Positions 36,030 to 49,700 of a stretch of 64,000 nt of DNA are shown piece after piece. A model generated the notes under the pieces. It was given only the letters and a program-made list of their open reading frames with translations, was not told the DNA's origin and did not search any database. Positions within the stretch are counted from its first letter, which is position 1. Each line of letters starts with the position of its first letter. Origin of the DNA: Trochalopteron elliotii (taxonomy: Eukaryota; Chordata; Aves; Passeriformes; Leiothrichidae); NCBI GenBank assembly GCA_024734555.1, contig JANPWX010000008.1:7493933-7557932 (forward strand). Reading direction: 5' to 3'. Made by a program: the position numbers and the translations under genes.

Positions 36030-36420
36030 ATTGAAAGGGCCAGTAGTCATGAAATATAAATGAGAAGATAACAGTAATGCTATGTTCTCTTAGCATGCAT
36101 CATATCCCACGGTGAATTTTTGCTTATAAAACATTGAACTGATTGCATACAGTTCTGCTGTGTATCACTCACAAGGACTACTCTTGGGTAATGAAGTGTA
36201 ATTAAGAGGAATTGTATCTATCTCTTCATTCGAAGCCAATGATTTCCTTTCCCATTAGTTACACTCTGGAAATACAATGCTTTACGGATGTAATCTTTAC
36301 CATTGATTTAATTGACTCAGCTGTCTTGAGATGTTAGAGCTGTTTACCAATGGCTATATCATTCATATGCTTTTTGTTAGTTCAGAATTTAAATATAAAC
36401 TATATTCCTTACTAATGATC
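36030..36420. promoter_or_regulatory. Candidate conserved noncoding element
   Basis: This repeat-free stretch has many short AT-rich factor-like sites: 'ttagcatgcatcat', 'gtgtaattaagagg', 'ccattgatttaattgactca' and 'tcattcatatgc'. TAAT/ATTA cores are dense, and the sequence lacks microsatellite or transposon character. It looks like a homeodomain-rich enhancer, based on texture alone. Confidence 0.28.
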
Positions 36421-36485
36421 AGGACAGATCATTAGATGTGGTGCTAAGCAGCTATCCCTGCCTTTGAAGAACAGAAAATAAGTGC

Positions 36486-36513
36486 TTTTTTCTTTTTCTT
36501 TTTTTTTTTTTTT
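36486..36513. repeat. T-rich simple tract
   Basis: Runs of T interrupted by two C bases, ending in about 15 T. A second T-rich tract lies at 36575-36593. Confidence 0.85.
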
Positions 36514-36967
36514 CTATGGGAAGTTTCTTTGCATTTGATTTTGAACTTGCCAAATCAGGTAATTCTTGTTGCAGTTTTTTGGTTTTTTTTTTTAAATTTA
36601 ACTATGTTTTAGAACTAATGAAATATTGGGCAGACTTGGGGGTATGTAATAACTGAGTGCTTGGTTTCTGACTACTGAGAATCTGCAATACGGGTCTGTG
36701 ATGCTGAGGTGAAGAGCACAGAAACTGAAGCAAGGTTTGTTCTCCATCAGGAGTGTAGCAACTTAAATATGTGTTCTATTCCCTATGAGTAATAGTGTGA
36801 GGGTAATCGTGGCATCCTTTATCTTTCACTGGAAATTCACAATAATTTACTGAGAAATTCTGAAGCCCAGTAATGATATGCAGGTGAAACTCAGTGTAGA
36901 CATGCTAACATAGAGAATAATTGAACATTTTTAAAACATGAGCTTATGAAATTGGGCACACTGTGAT

Positions 36968-37072
36968 TTCACAGAATCATAAAACACCTTGAGCTGGAAG
37001 TGACTTTAAGATCATCTAGCTCCAAACTGCTTGCTATGGGCAAGGACACCTTTTGCTAGATCAGGTCTTCTT
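36968..37072 (-). mobile_element. CR1 LINE, short 3' end, minus strand
   Basis: Read on the plus strand: 'ttcacagaatcataaaacac', 'gagctggaagtgacttta', 'gatcatctagctccaaac' and 'gctatgggcaaggacacctt', the reverse complement of an avian CR1 3' terminus. Only about 105 bases remain, cut off at the 5' end of the element. Confidence 0.9.
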
Positions 37073-39011
37073 CTTCCATTTTTATTTGACAATCTTTTAT
37101 CTTGGTCTTCTGCTATTGGAGGTATATTTGAGTGAAAGAGTTAATCACCTACTCTGTAAAACACATATGGACAAAATACAAACTACAGGCTGAACAGTGT
37201 GGGAATCATATGGTAATTCTGCCTTTGTAGTCCTTTTTGCTTGCCAAGACCACTGCAAACATCAGGCCTGTAGTTTTCTGCCAGTCAGCACTGCCACCAC
37301 TGCATTAATGGTCATCAAATGTCAAGAACTACTTTCACCTTGGCAAATACTTGGAACAAGAGAATAATGACTAAATAAAGCCTGAATCTTAGGGATAAAT
37401 ATGTAATTTATGATGCAGCACACAAGGAAGATTACCTCTATAGCATTTCCTGGGTAGGTTTATGCACACACAGAGAGGAGAATCTGTTCTCCTTCAGTCA
37501 TGGTGCACATTTGTAAATGTTAAAGACAGGGAACAGGTGACTATTTAACATGGCAAAGAACTATAAAAGCATTACTGCCTCTCCTTTATTTTTCAGTCAT
37601 TTAAAAAGTTTTTTAATGAAGTATTGCAAACTGGCTTCTGAAGAATCATATGGTGTTTTAAATACTTTCCAAGGAAAGATAGTACTTTAAAGTATTGTAT
37701 TCAGAGCTCACAGGAGACCATAGACAGTCTGTTATTAATTTCAACCTAATCCAAGAAGTAACAAGCTTACTGGATAAGGTGCCTACTTTCTGAAATAGTT
37801 CGACTCTCTAATGTCCATTATTAATTGTTTTAATATATAGTATTCACTGCAATATATTGTACATATCTGAACATGCTTTAGGAAATGAGGTTAATAAAGT
37901 TTCTGGACATTAAAAATGCCCTGGGCAATGTATTGTATTACTTCTCAGCTATCTTCTGTTTTGAAAATATAATTTCAAGGAACTTTTAGAAAAGAGGGAT
38001 CATTAAGAGGGCAAAAAAAAAAATCAGGGTGGCAAAACAATAACATTCTTCAGCTGTTAATAATCTCTGAACTGCTAGAAATGCTTCCTGCCATCTGCAT
38101 TTTAGAAACCAAGGTAATGCTAATGATGTTTTGTATCCTCAGGATCCTCACTGGTGTCATTAGTACAAACTCATCTCAGGAAAAGTTCTCTGGGTGGCAG
38201 AAGGAGCAGTCTGGAACCTGACTCCTGCCATATCCCCCAGCCTGTGCAGTGGGGGTGCTGCCTTTGTGTGTTCCCTTGTGCCCTGTTTGTTCATACAGTG
38301 TCACATCCTGAAGCTGCACCAAGGCCTTGCTGGGTTCAGGAAGAGGTTGTTATCATTGCAGCTGATTGGAAAACAATGTTACACATGACAAGGTCTGTGG
38401 CAGATAGGAAATATTTTACCTACAAAAATTTCCTCCTAATTATGGCAAATGAGAACAGCACTTTGGTTTGTTAACCATTGGGCATTCTTGTGTCCAGGAG
38501 TTCTGGTTTTTCCTTATGTCTAAACAAATCTTAGCACAGCACAATGATGGTTCAGCACTTAAGATCTCATAAGCCACAGTGACAGAAGTAGAAATAAATT
38601 ATAAATATAGCAGTACTCACAGCTCCCAAACTATTGATGCTTGCTGATTTTGGAAACCACAATAAAAACAATTCTCACATTTCTAGCACAAGAAAACATT
38701 GTGCTTGTAAAACTTAGGGAGATGTAAAGCTCCTTGTTGACCTTTATCCTTCTGGCACTGCTGAATTTGGTAAGCCTAATCCTGAGGCATCTAACTGGCT
38801 TAACCCTCTCCTGTTTTACTCTTCAAACAGCACTGATTTACATGGTAGTTTGCCTTAGACAGGGCAGTCGGGCTTTGATATTTGATCCCCATGGGAGTGT
38901 TGATTAATAAAGCCTGAGAGGAAAAGTTATAATGGCAGAAAATGAGAGCAAGTGAGAGTCCTTTGTAAATGAGAGTCCTGGGATCTGCAGTGATTTCAAA
39001 TTACATTTCTC

Positions 39012-39034
39012 TGTGTGTGTGTGTGTGTGTGTGT
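39012..39034. repeat. (TG)11 dinucleotide microsatellite
   Basis: Eleven perfect TG units plus one T. It is a likely polymorphic and Z-DNA-prone tract. Confidence 0.95.
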
Positions 39035-42000
39035 AGTCAGTGCTTTGGCATGCCAATAGCTCTTAGAGCACTTTAGAAAAGATGCTCTGAACATTAATAA
39101 TCTGTCGAGCTAAGCTATCTTAGCTCAGGTAATTGTATAAAAATAGTACCATCACTGAGTTGGGAATGAAAAGAGAAAAAAACCTGCAAAAAAGGCACTG
39201 TAAAAGCAGGAGACTAAAGAAAACAAAAGTGATAGATATTACAGCCAAGAACTAAGTAGTTTCTTCCTGAAGGCACAATAGCAAATAATTGGTTCCTTTA
39301 GAAGGCAAGATCCAAATCTGGGGCATCAAGAAATTTGAGAAGTAAGCTGTAGGCTTGACACTGGGGCCAGACACCTGACCTCATTGCTGTGGTCTGTTCA
39401 AGAGCAAACAGAACTTTCTGCATTTTCTGTATTCCAATTCTGAAAGGGTCACTGTGTGCTCCAATAGCCCTGGCTACACAAAGCATCTGACACTTTTTCA
39501 TATGATCCCACATGACCTTCCTTAATGTGGAGAGGACTATGAATCTACCAATTACTACTAAAAAGTAATAATCAGTTGTGTTACATGCATGTAATAAGAC
39601 CTCCACTAAAATGTATCAACCGATGTTTGTAACATACACTATCAAAATTTCAGTAATGTCTTTAGTAACTGAAATTGTGGGAATTGTTGGTGACCTTCAC
39701 TGAACTGACTGTAATTTGGAAATACTGTGAAATCTATAAAGGCTACACTTTGCAAGCAGCCAAATCTTGGATGTGGGTTATAATTTCCACAGCATGTGAA
39801 TAGCTTAATATTTTTATTTTATTTTACCTCTGATTAGTTGTACATGGAATATTAAAGCTGGCTTTTTACAGTCAGTATAGCTAGGGGTATTTAAATCAGA
39901 ACATAGATCTCTCCTCTAAGTACAAATCAGAAGGACAGACACTTAATAGTTTGGAAACATATGGTTAATAGGCCTATATTTTTTATTTATAACTCCATGA
40001 TTATATTTTATTTTTCAGTTTGTAGGTATTGGGAAAGGAATCTTCAGATGGTCCTTAATTATTTTGAATTTAGCTAATGAGATATGTTGCCACAGTCCAA
40101 ACTCTAGGCTCATAATAAACAAAAGCTAAAAGAAAGAAATATGCCCATTTTTGGTTTATTACTAAATGTTATTTTGAAATTTCTTTTCCTAGTCTTCCAA
40201 CCACTGGGAGGGTTGTGGGTTTTTTCTTTTTTTTTTTTAACGATTGTTCTTCCTCTCCAAATTTCATTGCTGTTCTCTGTGCTAGGATTTTGAGAGACGT
40301 CAGCTCTCATTTCCACCATAGCAATTGGTATGATCTGGGGACAAAAAAAGGTGAAATTGCTCAGTGTAGGAAGAAAAGGCTGACCAGAAGTGATCAGCTG
40401 TCAAAGCCAGTGGGAGCCAAGCCCTGGGGCAGCCCCTCTGACTGGCCGGGCAGCATCGGTGTCATGTTTGCGCTCGTTATCCAGCAAGGAAACAGGTCCA
40501 GCTCATATTTCAGCTTAGGACCTGAGGAGAGGAAGGGATCAGGATGGGGCTATGCTTCATGGTGAGAGCAGCCCCTGTTCCCATTAGATGAGCCACATGC
40601 TGGATCTGCAGTGGCCCCAGGACAAGGTGGGATGGAGTGCTGGCATGACACACCCCAAGAGAAGGATGCAACACCTCAGTGTAGCCAGTGTCATCTCTAG
40701 TGCCGCCGCTGTGACAGGGAAATAGGGTGTTGAACCATGGGAGACAGGTGGTTTGGAGGAGAGCAGGGATGATGCCTTAGTCAGTGTTCCACCCCTGCTC
40801 CCAGGAAATGCCCACTCAGCGCACAAACTGAGTATCCTCAGAAACATACATACTGACAGAAACATAAGATGACACATACTTAGGGCTGGTATCCTGTCTG
40901 CTGAACCACAGATCTTCTGTACTCACAGCACTGTAATTGGAATAACTTTCCTTTTCCAGTTCATTTAATGAAGATGGGACCTTGTGGGCCATTCTTTCTA
41001 CTTCAGAAATGCTGCATCTCTCACAGACCCGAGGCATTTGTGACCAGCCAGCTGAGCATGCCACTAGCAAAAAGCTGTCACTCAGAATTTAAAATAGATA
41101 TCTGTTTATACAGATACCATATATGTACTGTATATTGTAATGTCTTTTTTTTATTCAATGTATGTTTTAAATGGTACAAGGAAAACATGGAACCCTGGCA
41201 ACTTTGCAGCTAATTCCACTTCACCATGGCAGGTTTGTTAGAGGTTTGGTCACTGGTTGGGCTTCTCCTGACACTTTACCACAGCTCTGAGGGGTTCTTG
41301 GCTTTTCTTATGTGCCATTTGTGCTCTTCCTGGGGATTCTGTGGAATAACTGATTGAGGGAGACAATTATAGGAAAAAGGATGGGGAGGTTTTTGTTTCC
41401 TTTCATTCACTGTTGATACTCTCCAAAGGAAACCTAGCAAGAAAGGGATGAAGGTAACACAGGACTGCTGCAGGGATTGAACACCAAATCTTTTGTCCAA
41501 TTCAAGTATCCCTGTTTAAATTCTGTGCAGGACAAGCTGTACAAGTCCTTATTTACATAGACTGCTTATGCAAGCTGGACCAGCAAAATGTCATGTTTTC
41601 TGTTGTGCACAGCAGTCCTGATGAGCACTTCAGGATCTCATCTGTTATCCTTGTCATTGGAATTGCCCAGTGTATCTCAAAGTAGTTTGAGGACAGCTGC
41701 TCTGCCTCACAGAAAACACTGAATGTTTGATCTGCTCACTGCTCAGGTGTTAGTTACTGACTCTGGATTCACTCTGTAGTGCATGAACTGCTTTTCAGTG
41801 ACAGCAATGGTCTGATCCCTGAAGTCATTTGTCCCATGTTTGATGGCATTGCTGAGGATCAGCACACTCTAAACCCCCACCACCAGTCTTCCTTGTCTAC
41901 TCTACTTCTTTGTGCATGTCTCCTTAATGCCCTATGACCTTCTGAATCCTTCAACAGACACAGGGCAGATACATGGTTCTGTTTGTCCAAATGGCAACCA

Positions 42001-42329
42001 CCTACCAGAGTGGGAACTTCAATATTTTGGTAACTGTCTCAATTACTGTAGTATTTGCCTTTTACAGGAGTTATTACATTCCCTCTGGGTTAGGATAATC
42101 ATGGTTAGTTCTCATCCAGGCAGGTAATGTGAGTAATTCCTGGTGCTGGGTCTATTCAATGATTTTGAATTAAACTGTGTTTCCTTTCAATCTCCTAAAT
42201 AATAGAAAAGAACATTAATATATTGTTATGCATAAATTATCTTAGAAAGACATATATTTTGACTTTGACTTAAATGAGCTCTACTAATAATATAGGAATG
42301 GGGAGAATAGGGTTTGACATGAATTCCAG

Positions 42330-42560
42330 CAAGTTATTTATAGAACTGTAAGAACAGATTTTACAATAATTAAAACAGGGTATAGGTTATGTTAAGGTAA
42401 ATTAAGTCAATTTAGTCCATCATCATTTTTACAGTGCTGCAAATTAACATAACAATGACAACTATAGCTGTCACTGACTTGAACAGAAGCATTTAATCAT
42501 TGCAGTTAATCATTATTAACACACAATTCATAATGATCAATCATGCTTGACTCTAGGATC
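42330..42560. promoter_or_regulatory. Candidate homeodomain-rich conserved element
   Basis: Several AT-rich binding-site-like words cluster here, including AATAATTAAAAC, AAATTAAGTCAATTTAG, TTTAATCATTG and an inverted pair GTTAAT-CATT-ATTAAC (42505-42520). The pair resembles a widened HNF1-type or paired homeodomain site; the classical HNF1 site has a 1-base spacer, so the 4-base spacer argues against HNF1 itself. No transposon character is seen. Confidence 0.3.
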
Positions 42561-43532
42561 ATAGTGGGGCTGTATTAAATACTATATAAATACATAAGAA
42601 CATCAATAACTGTCCAAAACCTAGGAAAATCAGGTCCCCATTTTCCATTTTGATGTAGTGGTGTGAGCTGTTTCTGTCATGTCTCTGAGTTTGTTAGGAC
42701 TTGTTTAGTTTGAATTTATCTTGACAGGTAAGATGGCTGCATGTATGTGCAAATGGCATAAATGCCCTGTGTTTGTCTAAAGTAGAGCTCTGCTCAGAAT
42801 TGAACTGGTGCTTTGGCCCAGCAATTCTCCTCCTACTCTCTCCCCATGGCAAATAGAGCTTCATTAAAAATAACCTGTGGTTTTTCAGATTGCTCTCAGT
42901 TCTTACTCAGCTGCTGAAAGTTGCTTGAGTAAGGGCTGGTTCCAAGGTGGACACTGTGCTGTGGTTTATAACTATTGCAACACTGATGTCCAGGAGCACC
43001 AGCACCTTTGAAAAGTAGTTTTGCAGACTGCCTGTGTGGCTTTTCAGGCTGCAGATTACCTGTATTCTAAAAAGCCATGCTCTAGACCATGTTTTGGTTT
43101 AGGATTTTTAAAGATTTTCACTGTTTAGATGTTCATTTCCCTCTCAGTGAAAGAAGTGCAGTGAAAGAAGAGCAGTGACATAAATTAAGTACATTTTTAG
43201 AAATCTTTGGAGTACTACTTTTCAAGTAAAATGTGCCTGGACACTTTAATGAGTCTTCTTTACATGAGAGCTTACTGGAGTGATGGTGTTTGTCTTCCCA
43301 AGTAACCTTTCCATGTGATGAAGCCCAGCTTTCCTGGGATGGCTGAGCACCTGCCTGCCTGTGAGGTGTGCTGAGTGAATTCTTTGTTGTGCTTTACTTG
43401 TGTGCATGGCCTTTGCTTTATCTGCTAAGATGCCTTGGTCTCAACCCATGAGTCTTCTCAGGGTTACTTTTCTTATTCTCTCCCCAGTCCCACTGTGGAA
43501 GGAGGGAGTGAACTTAATTGCCAGCTGGAGTT

Positions 43533-43795
43533 ATCACAGAATATCCTGAGCTGGAAGGGACCCATGAGGATCATTGAGTCCAACTCCTGACCCTGCACAG
43601 GACACCCCAAGGTGTCTCAGGCCCCTCATGTGCCTGAGAGCACTGTCCAAATCCTTCTTGAACTCTTGTCAGGCTGGTGCTGTGACCACTTTCCAGGGGA
43701 GCCTGTTCCACTGCCCAAACACCCTCTGGGTGAAAAACCTTTACCTAATATCCACCCTAAACCTACCCCAGATTCATGCCATTCCCTCAAATTAA
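43533..43795 (-). mobile_element. CR1 LINE, 3' end, minus strand
   Basis: This is the best preserved CR1 copy in the window, about 260 bases. On the plus strand it begins 'atcacagaatatcctgagct', continues 'gagtccaactcctgaccctg', 'ggggagcctgttccactgcc' and 'tgaaaaacctttacctaata', and ends near 'gattcatgccattccc', where CR1 homology stops. The orientation is therefore minus, with the 3' terminus at the left. It is truncated at the 5' end and carries no coding capacity. Open frames of 73, 83 and 60 codons across it are shadows of the repeat. Confidence 0.95.
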
Positions 43796-46700
43796 AGCAT
43801 GACATCATGGTTCAGACACACATTACAACCCAAACCAAACCAATTCATTTTATTTTACCTTGAAGAGTGAAAAGCAAATACATATTTTGACTGGAATTAA
43901 TTTTAAATATTTTAGTTTGGGATACAAGAGACAACACTGTGTGCATATCCATAATGAACCTCAGCAATACTTTGTTCAAAATGAGTGTTATTATAGCATA
44001 CAGCAATGCTCAGAGAAAGCCAAAAATTCAACACAAAATAAAAGCATTAAAGTTTGATAGCTGTATTATTTCTAGACAGAGGGTAAAGACCCACTGGAGG
44101 AGTTGCTAAGTGCCCTAGTACTGCAAAGGATGTGTGAAAGTGCTTTTTTCTTAACCAAACAAAATATTTCAAAAGGAGCAAAGCCCTTTTAAATTCCTCC
44201 ATGAAATGAAAGTCTCTTCAAGGGTAGTTTGGCAGAATTAAACTATTAATTCATCAGATTTCAGCAGCGTCTGATCTTTGCATAGTATGCAGACTGTTTT
44301 CTGCCTGAAGGACAAGCAAAGCCATGTGACTCCTGCAAGAGGGTAGAGCTTAGAGCAGCAGGTAAAATTGTGCTGTACTTCCCTCAAAACAGGCCAGGTA
44401 ACAGGGCTCCATCCATTGTCACGTAATGAATTCAAAATTAGTCCTCTTACCACAGATGTAATTTCAATATTTTTTTCAATCTTTTTTCATCCTGCCAATA
44501 ATTTTTTTCCTGAGTTTGAGAATCCCTCATGAAACTGTTATTTTTATGACGCTGCAGTACTTGTCCTCTGGGAAATCACACCTTGCTCTGCCAAGAGCAC
44601 AAATTCACTTTTCAGCTTCAGTCCAGTCCTTGGGCAAGTGTCTCTCCTGTCCTGTCAAAGACTCTGCTACTTCTGTGACTGCTGTGCTCAGAGAAGGTGC
44701 AAATGATTTCTCAGTGTGCTGCAACCATGCACAAATTCCAAAATATGAGACATGGAAGGACTGGGAGTAAGATTCTGATGTGCACCTATTTTCTGTGGTG
44801 CTTTTATCCCTCTGCACATTTTTACTGTTTAACTGTGCTAAAGTGATTGATTACCTAAATTAAATTAAGAATGGATCCCATCTTTGTCCTTCCATTTTTT
44901 GCTCTGAACGAGACTTAGAACTGGAGGTAGATGAGCAGAAAAATAATGTTGCTATTAAAAAATATTTTAAGTGTCTTTCTCCCTAAAAACTATATAATTG
45001 CAAAAGTTTTCAGCAAAAAAGTAGGCTTGAAATTACCTGAGATAAAAGAAGGTCATATTAAAAAAAAAGATATTAATAAAAAATTCTATTAGGAGTTTGG
45101 AAATTGCCTCCTTTGTGGGGTTTTGTTTTAAGGACTTAAAAATAGCTCCTCAACTTCAACATTTAACTTTTCAGGTTTTGGCCTCCGAGGAAGGAATCAT
45201 ATACTGAGTGCCTTAACTTCCTGAAGAAGGTGTGGGAAGGGCAGGGCAATTTAGAGTTGAATCAAAATCAGCTGAACTGCCAGCAGGGAGATCTGCTATG
45301 AAGGGGATGAGGGAAGACCTCATCAGGGATGGGTAAGTACTCTGTCGGTTTGGAGCTTCACCCAGGGTTGTAGAAAGGCCTCTTTGTCCAGCTTGGGTCT
45401 ACAGCCTAAAGCATATCACCAAAACATTTTTTCCCCATGCTTTGGTAATGAAGGACTGAGCAGGGTTCACTGCTGTGCTTGAGGAGAGCAGCAGCAGCAG
45501 ATGTACCTGTGTGAGCCTCAGTGCTTGGGGGATTCTCAGTTAAGGGGAGAACAGGTCCCTTCAGGCTGACATGGTAGCTGCTGTCTGTTTTTGAATTGCA
45601 GTTTCAGACTGAGAGGCAAGTGCTCCTTGTAGCCTCTCTTTGCAATGCTAAATCTTTTATTGTGTCCAGCTCTCCATCACTCAGCTCTCACAGATTCAAG
45701 ATGAAGAGGGCAGAATCTCTTTTTAGGGTCATTTATTTTCTGTCTTGATTTATTTATATCGGTCACTCTTCTGTTGATGAACTATTACTACCAAGATACA
45801 AAGAGCAGAGTGAAGGACTTGTCAACATTGATGCTTTCAGGAACACTGGATTGTAAATAATAATGTATGTGTGTGTGTGTTTTGCCTTGTGTGGTGTGTT
45901 TGGTTAGAAAACTTGTTGGTTTCTGAAATGCAGAGAACCTGTACTTTTTTATTTTTCAGGATGCTCCTGTGAAGAAAATTTGAGTGGAGCTTTAAAAAGA
46001 CAGCCAAATTACTTTTTTATGAAGAAGTTCTCTTTTTTTGCTGTGGTTCTGAATATAAAAATCAATTTATTTCCCTTTTGTTGTATTTTCCTTTGTAACC
46101 CTGTGAGTCTCATAGGTAGGAAAATGGTGATTATTTTAGGGGCAGATCATAAATGCAAAGTCTTTTTTTTACAAATGAAATAACATGTGGTAACATGTGG
46201 TAGGTGAATACTGTAAATATATAAATAACAAAAAATAAGAAACAAATACAAAAATTAAAATTTTAATTGTATATGCATTTTCATCTCTAAAAAGTCAGTG
46301 ATTTACTTAGGAACACAAGAACCAATTAGTGGGTGTGTGAATGAGTGACATCGTCACATTGACATGTAGCAAGCATGAGGAATGTACTATGCTCTATTTT
46401 TCTGTTCCTCACACCATTTAGGACTGCACACAAATTATTTTAAATCCCAACAATTGTAAATTAATGCGTCTTATCTGCTTAAGAAGATAACAAGCTGCAG
46501 GCATCTGTTTCAGTAAAATGTGTATGTCTATACACGCAGCAGAATATGAATAGTTATTTTTCAGTCTTTGTTAAAGTTTTGGTAAAAATCTTAACGATTC
46601 AAAACTGAAAGGTCTTGATAGCCAATGTAAAGAACGAGAATTGTAAAAATATGCATATTCCCTGTGTGTCCTTCTGCTTGGGTTACCAGAAGATAATTTT

Positions 46701-49700
46701 TCCCAGATGCCAGCTTGCTGTGGGCTTTTTCACAGCTTAGACCTCAAAAGTATCCTGTGTAATCTCAGCAATTCATTGCTCCTACAAGGAGATTGAATGA
46801 TCTGAAAATGTAGTCCAACGGCTGGTCTTCAAAAATTCAGGTTCTTATCTGGAGCCACTTATCAGTCAATACTGAGAAATGTTTGCTTGATAAGGTTCAG
46901 GAGGGAAAACTCCATGAATAGTATGTGAGTAGGAGCAACGGGAAAGCTTGTGTTCCATTATTCATGCTGGATGGACGTTGCCCCTGTCCTGAGGACCTCT
47001 CTCCCTTCTCTTCCCTGCAATTATAATTCAGTTACAACTCTCATGAGATCTCCTCTCACACATCAGTTTTGGGTTCTTGGTCGTTTGGTTTTTACAGAGA
47101 TATGGTGGTTGCTAGTGACCTCCCTTTGCACTCACTTTGTCATCTTAGTCACAACTCCAGACCCCTGGCAGTTTTTGAGTGAGAGGGACCTGCAATATCT
47201 ATATAAGGTCTACAGTACAGCTCGATCTAGATTTTATTGTTATTATCATTTATGCAAACAGCCTTCCTCACTGCTGAGTCCCTGCTTTGACAATGTGGGC
47301 TGAAAAACATCCATGGATGTACAGCAGGAATCCCAAATTCCTTGTGTTATTACAATAATGAGAAGGGGTGAAGGAAACATAGGTAGCATCTTTATTACTG
47401 ACCCAAGGTGAAGCAGTTGTGATGTTCTGTGTTGTTGTGTTCCTGACAGGAGCCAGCTGCTGGGGTGTCCCAGTGGCAGCCTGAATTTGAGTCCGCAGCC
47501 TCCCAAGAGACACTGTGACCTGGTGAGGCCAGTGTGGCTCAGTGGGGGCATTGAGGAAAGGGGTGGCAGAACTCCTCAAAAGCTTCCCTACGTAGTCCTG
47601 CAACCCCATCTGGTTTGCAGCTCAGAAACTGCTGCTTAGACTTGGGATTCAGAGTTATGAACACACTCATTTGTTCCTTACCTGTAACTACAAAGAGACC
47701 ACCATTGCTGTGCCTGGAGCTCTTTCCACACCTAAGCCCCATTTAAATTACCATTTATTATTTGAGGAGCAAGACACTGTCACTATCACCTTACAAGTAA
47801 TTACACCTTGGACACAGTTAGAGATAACCTCAGTTATCAGTCACCTGGGTTGATAAGGGTCTGCAAGGAATGATGAATTCTAAATACTCCTTTATTTCAA
47901 GTGGGCTGGCTGGTTTTTGTTCATAAACCAACAGCAATAGTTAAGGGTTTTTGATATCTGCCATTCCTGTAGCATGTTTCCAAGAACTTCTTGGTAAACT
48001 TGTGAAAACATCTTGTTATGGTAAAATGTATTTCCTCCATGCAGATACAATTTAAGGGTACTCATTAATTTCATTGAATTCTTCTCAAGTCATTTTTCCA
48101 TTTAACTCTTGTGATGTGATAATCTGAAAAAAAAAACACAAAAAAAAAAAACCAACCAAAACCCTTATGTTCTTGTTACAGCTGGGAGAAAGTTTAAAAG
48201 TGGAAAGATCAGGTTCACATAATATCTATTAATTGATTCAATGAAGTTTTGAGCTAGATGTCATGGGTTTAAGGTTGGTTTATTCTATATGCTTAAATCT
48301 GTGCACATTTGTAGTTCTATTTTGTCACATAATTTATCATTGTGCATTACCACATTTTGCTTTTAGCCTAATTTACTACCCCTACTTTTAAGACTGAGTG
48401 TTACTTTGTATAAAAGTGGTCACCTCCAGATCTTCCCGAACACCATTTTCCTTCTGGGTCTCATTCTATCTTGAGAGTAGGGTTAGACGATTTGGTTCTG
48501 GAAAGCTTTTACAGATTGAAGAGGTTTAAAAAAAAAAAATCTCAATTTCTGGTTGAATAGGCTTTTAATTTTTAAAGAATTTTGGAGCTGGCAGAGCCTG
48601 CTATACTGACAGTGTCTGAGGCTGCCATCACCTACACGAGCAAAGCTGCCCAAGGCAGCACAGCAAAGTTTGGCTGAAGGTTTGTGAGCTCCATTTCACC
48701 TGAATATGTCAGGCAATCCCATTAAAAACTGTAATTATGGGCCAGAATCTGGACTTTTTTTTTACATTACTATGAGATCTGTTCCTAAGTTATCCTCCTT
48801 ACTCTGATAATCTCTACTTCCAAAATATAGAAAGTGCTATCCAGCCCAGGAAAGAGTGGCAGAGCTTAGTTGCCCCATGCAAACAACTAGATTCCTTAAA
48901 TGTATTTATTACCAAAGAATTCAGACAGAAACCATGGAGACCCAAGGACCTTGGCACTCATCCTGCTTCTGAGCCCAGATATATCCAAAAAGCTTGCCCT
49001 AGAGGCAGACCCATTAATAGCCTCGTTGAACTTCATGACCACCCATCTGCGTGCCACACTTTTTTCTCAAGATCTGAGGATGCTGGCACAAATCTTCAGC
49101 TTCCTTTCCTTTTCTAGAAAAGTTCCCATTGATAGTGAAATAAATCACAAAGAAAATGATACTGCAAATTCTCTCTTCTTCATCCTAAACATGTTTATCA
49201 TTGTATTTTCTCCTACATTACAATATCTCCTGGAGTAATTATACCTAAACAAATATAAACAAAAGTATATTCATATTCTTCATACTATAATCAATTTGGA
49301 AATGGGAAATTTTTGCTATAAGTATCCTTTTTCCAAACTTACTTTCTTCTAACCTCTTGTATATGCTCCTATACTATAGAAATATTAAAGCAAATTTAGA
49401 TAATAAGAAATTAGTATGATCCATTTATGGGTTAAATAGTAAGTTTAGGTGTTCTTTTAAAACTTTTAATTGTTTTTTTCCAAATCAAAGGCAATGAAGA
49501 ATATTTGTAGCAGGGAGTACAGTAAGATAGACTAAAAGCTTTCACATAATTTATATACATCTTATTTGGCAAAAAATATATATCACAGGTCAATATTTTT
49601 TTTTAATTGGCTTTTTGGAACTCAATCCCATACATGTGTCATAGCCAGACTTAAATGTTAACTGAAATTAATATGAAGGATAGGTCTTAATTTTAGATCC

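Larger units (their letters stand above)
33341..36967. other. Intergenic or intronic DNA, no gene seen
   Basis: AT-rich unrecognised sequence holding a (GATA)14 tract, two T-rich runs and one candidate conserved element at 36030-36420, each listed separately. No exon or RNA gene is supported. Confidence 0.5.
37073..43532. other. Intergenic or intronic DNA, no gene seen
   Basis: About 6.5 kb of unrecognised sequence with a TG dinucleotide tract, an 8-bp stem hairpin with a 4-base loop (39107-39126) and a homeodomain-site-rich stretch (42330-42560). Open frames of up to 116 codons at 40215-40565 and 102 codons at 39298-39606 show no recognised domain. A somewhat GC-richer patch at 40400-40800 has no gene signal. 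Confidence 0.5.

Noticed and set aside
43574..43863. Plus-strand frames of 73 and 83 codons
   Set aside because: They are antisense translations of a CR1 3' untranslated end.
46795..46820. Short CR1-like word 'tagtccaacggctgg'
   Set aside because: Only about 15 bases resemble CR1 and the flanks do not continue the match.
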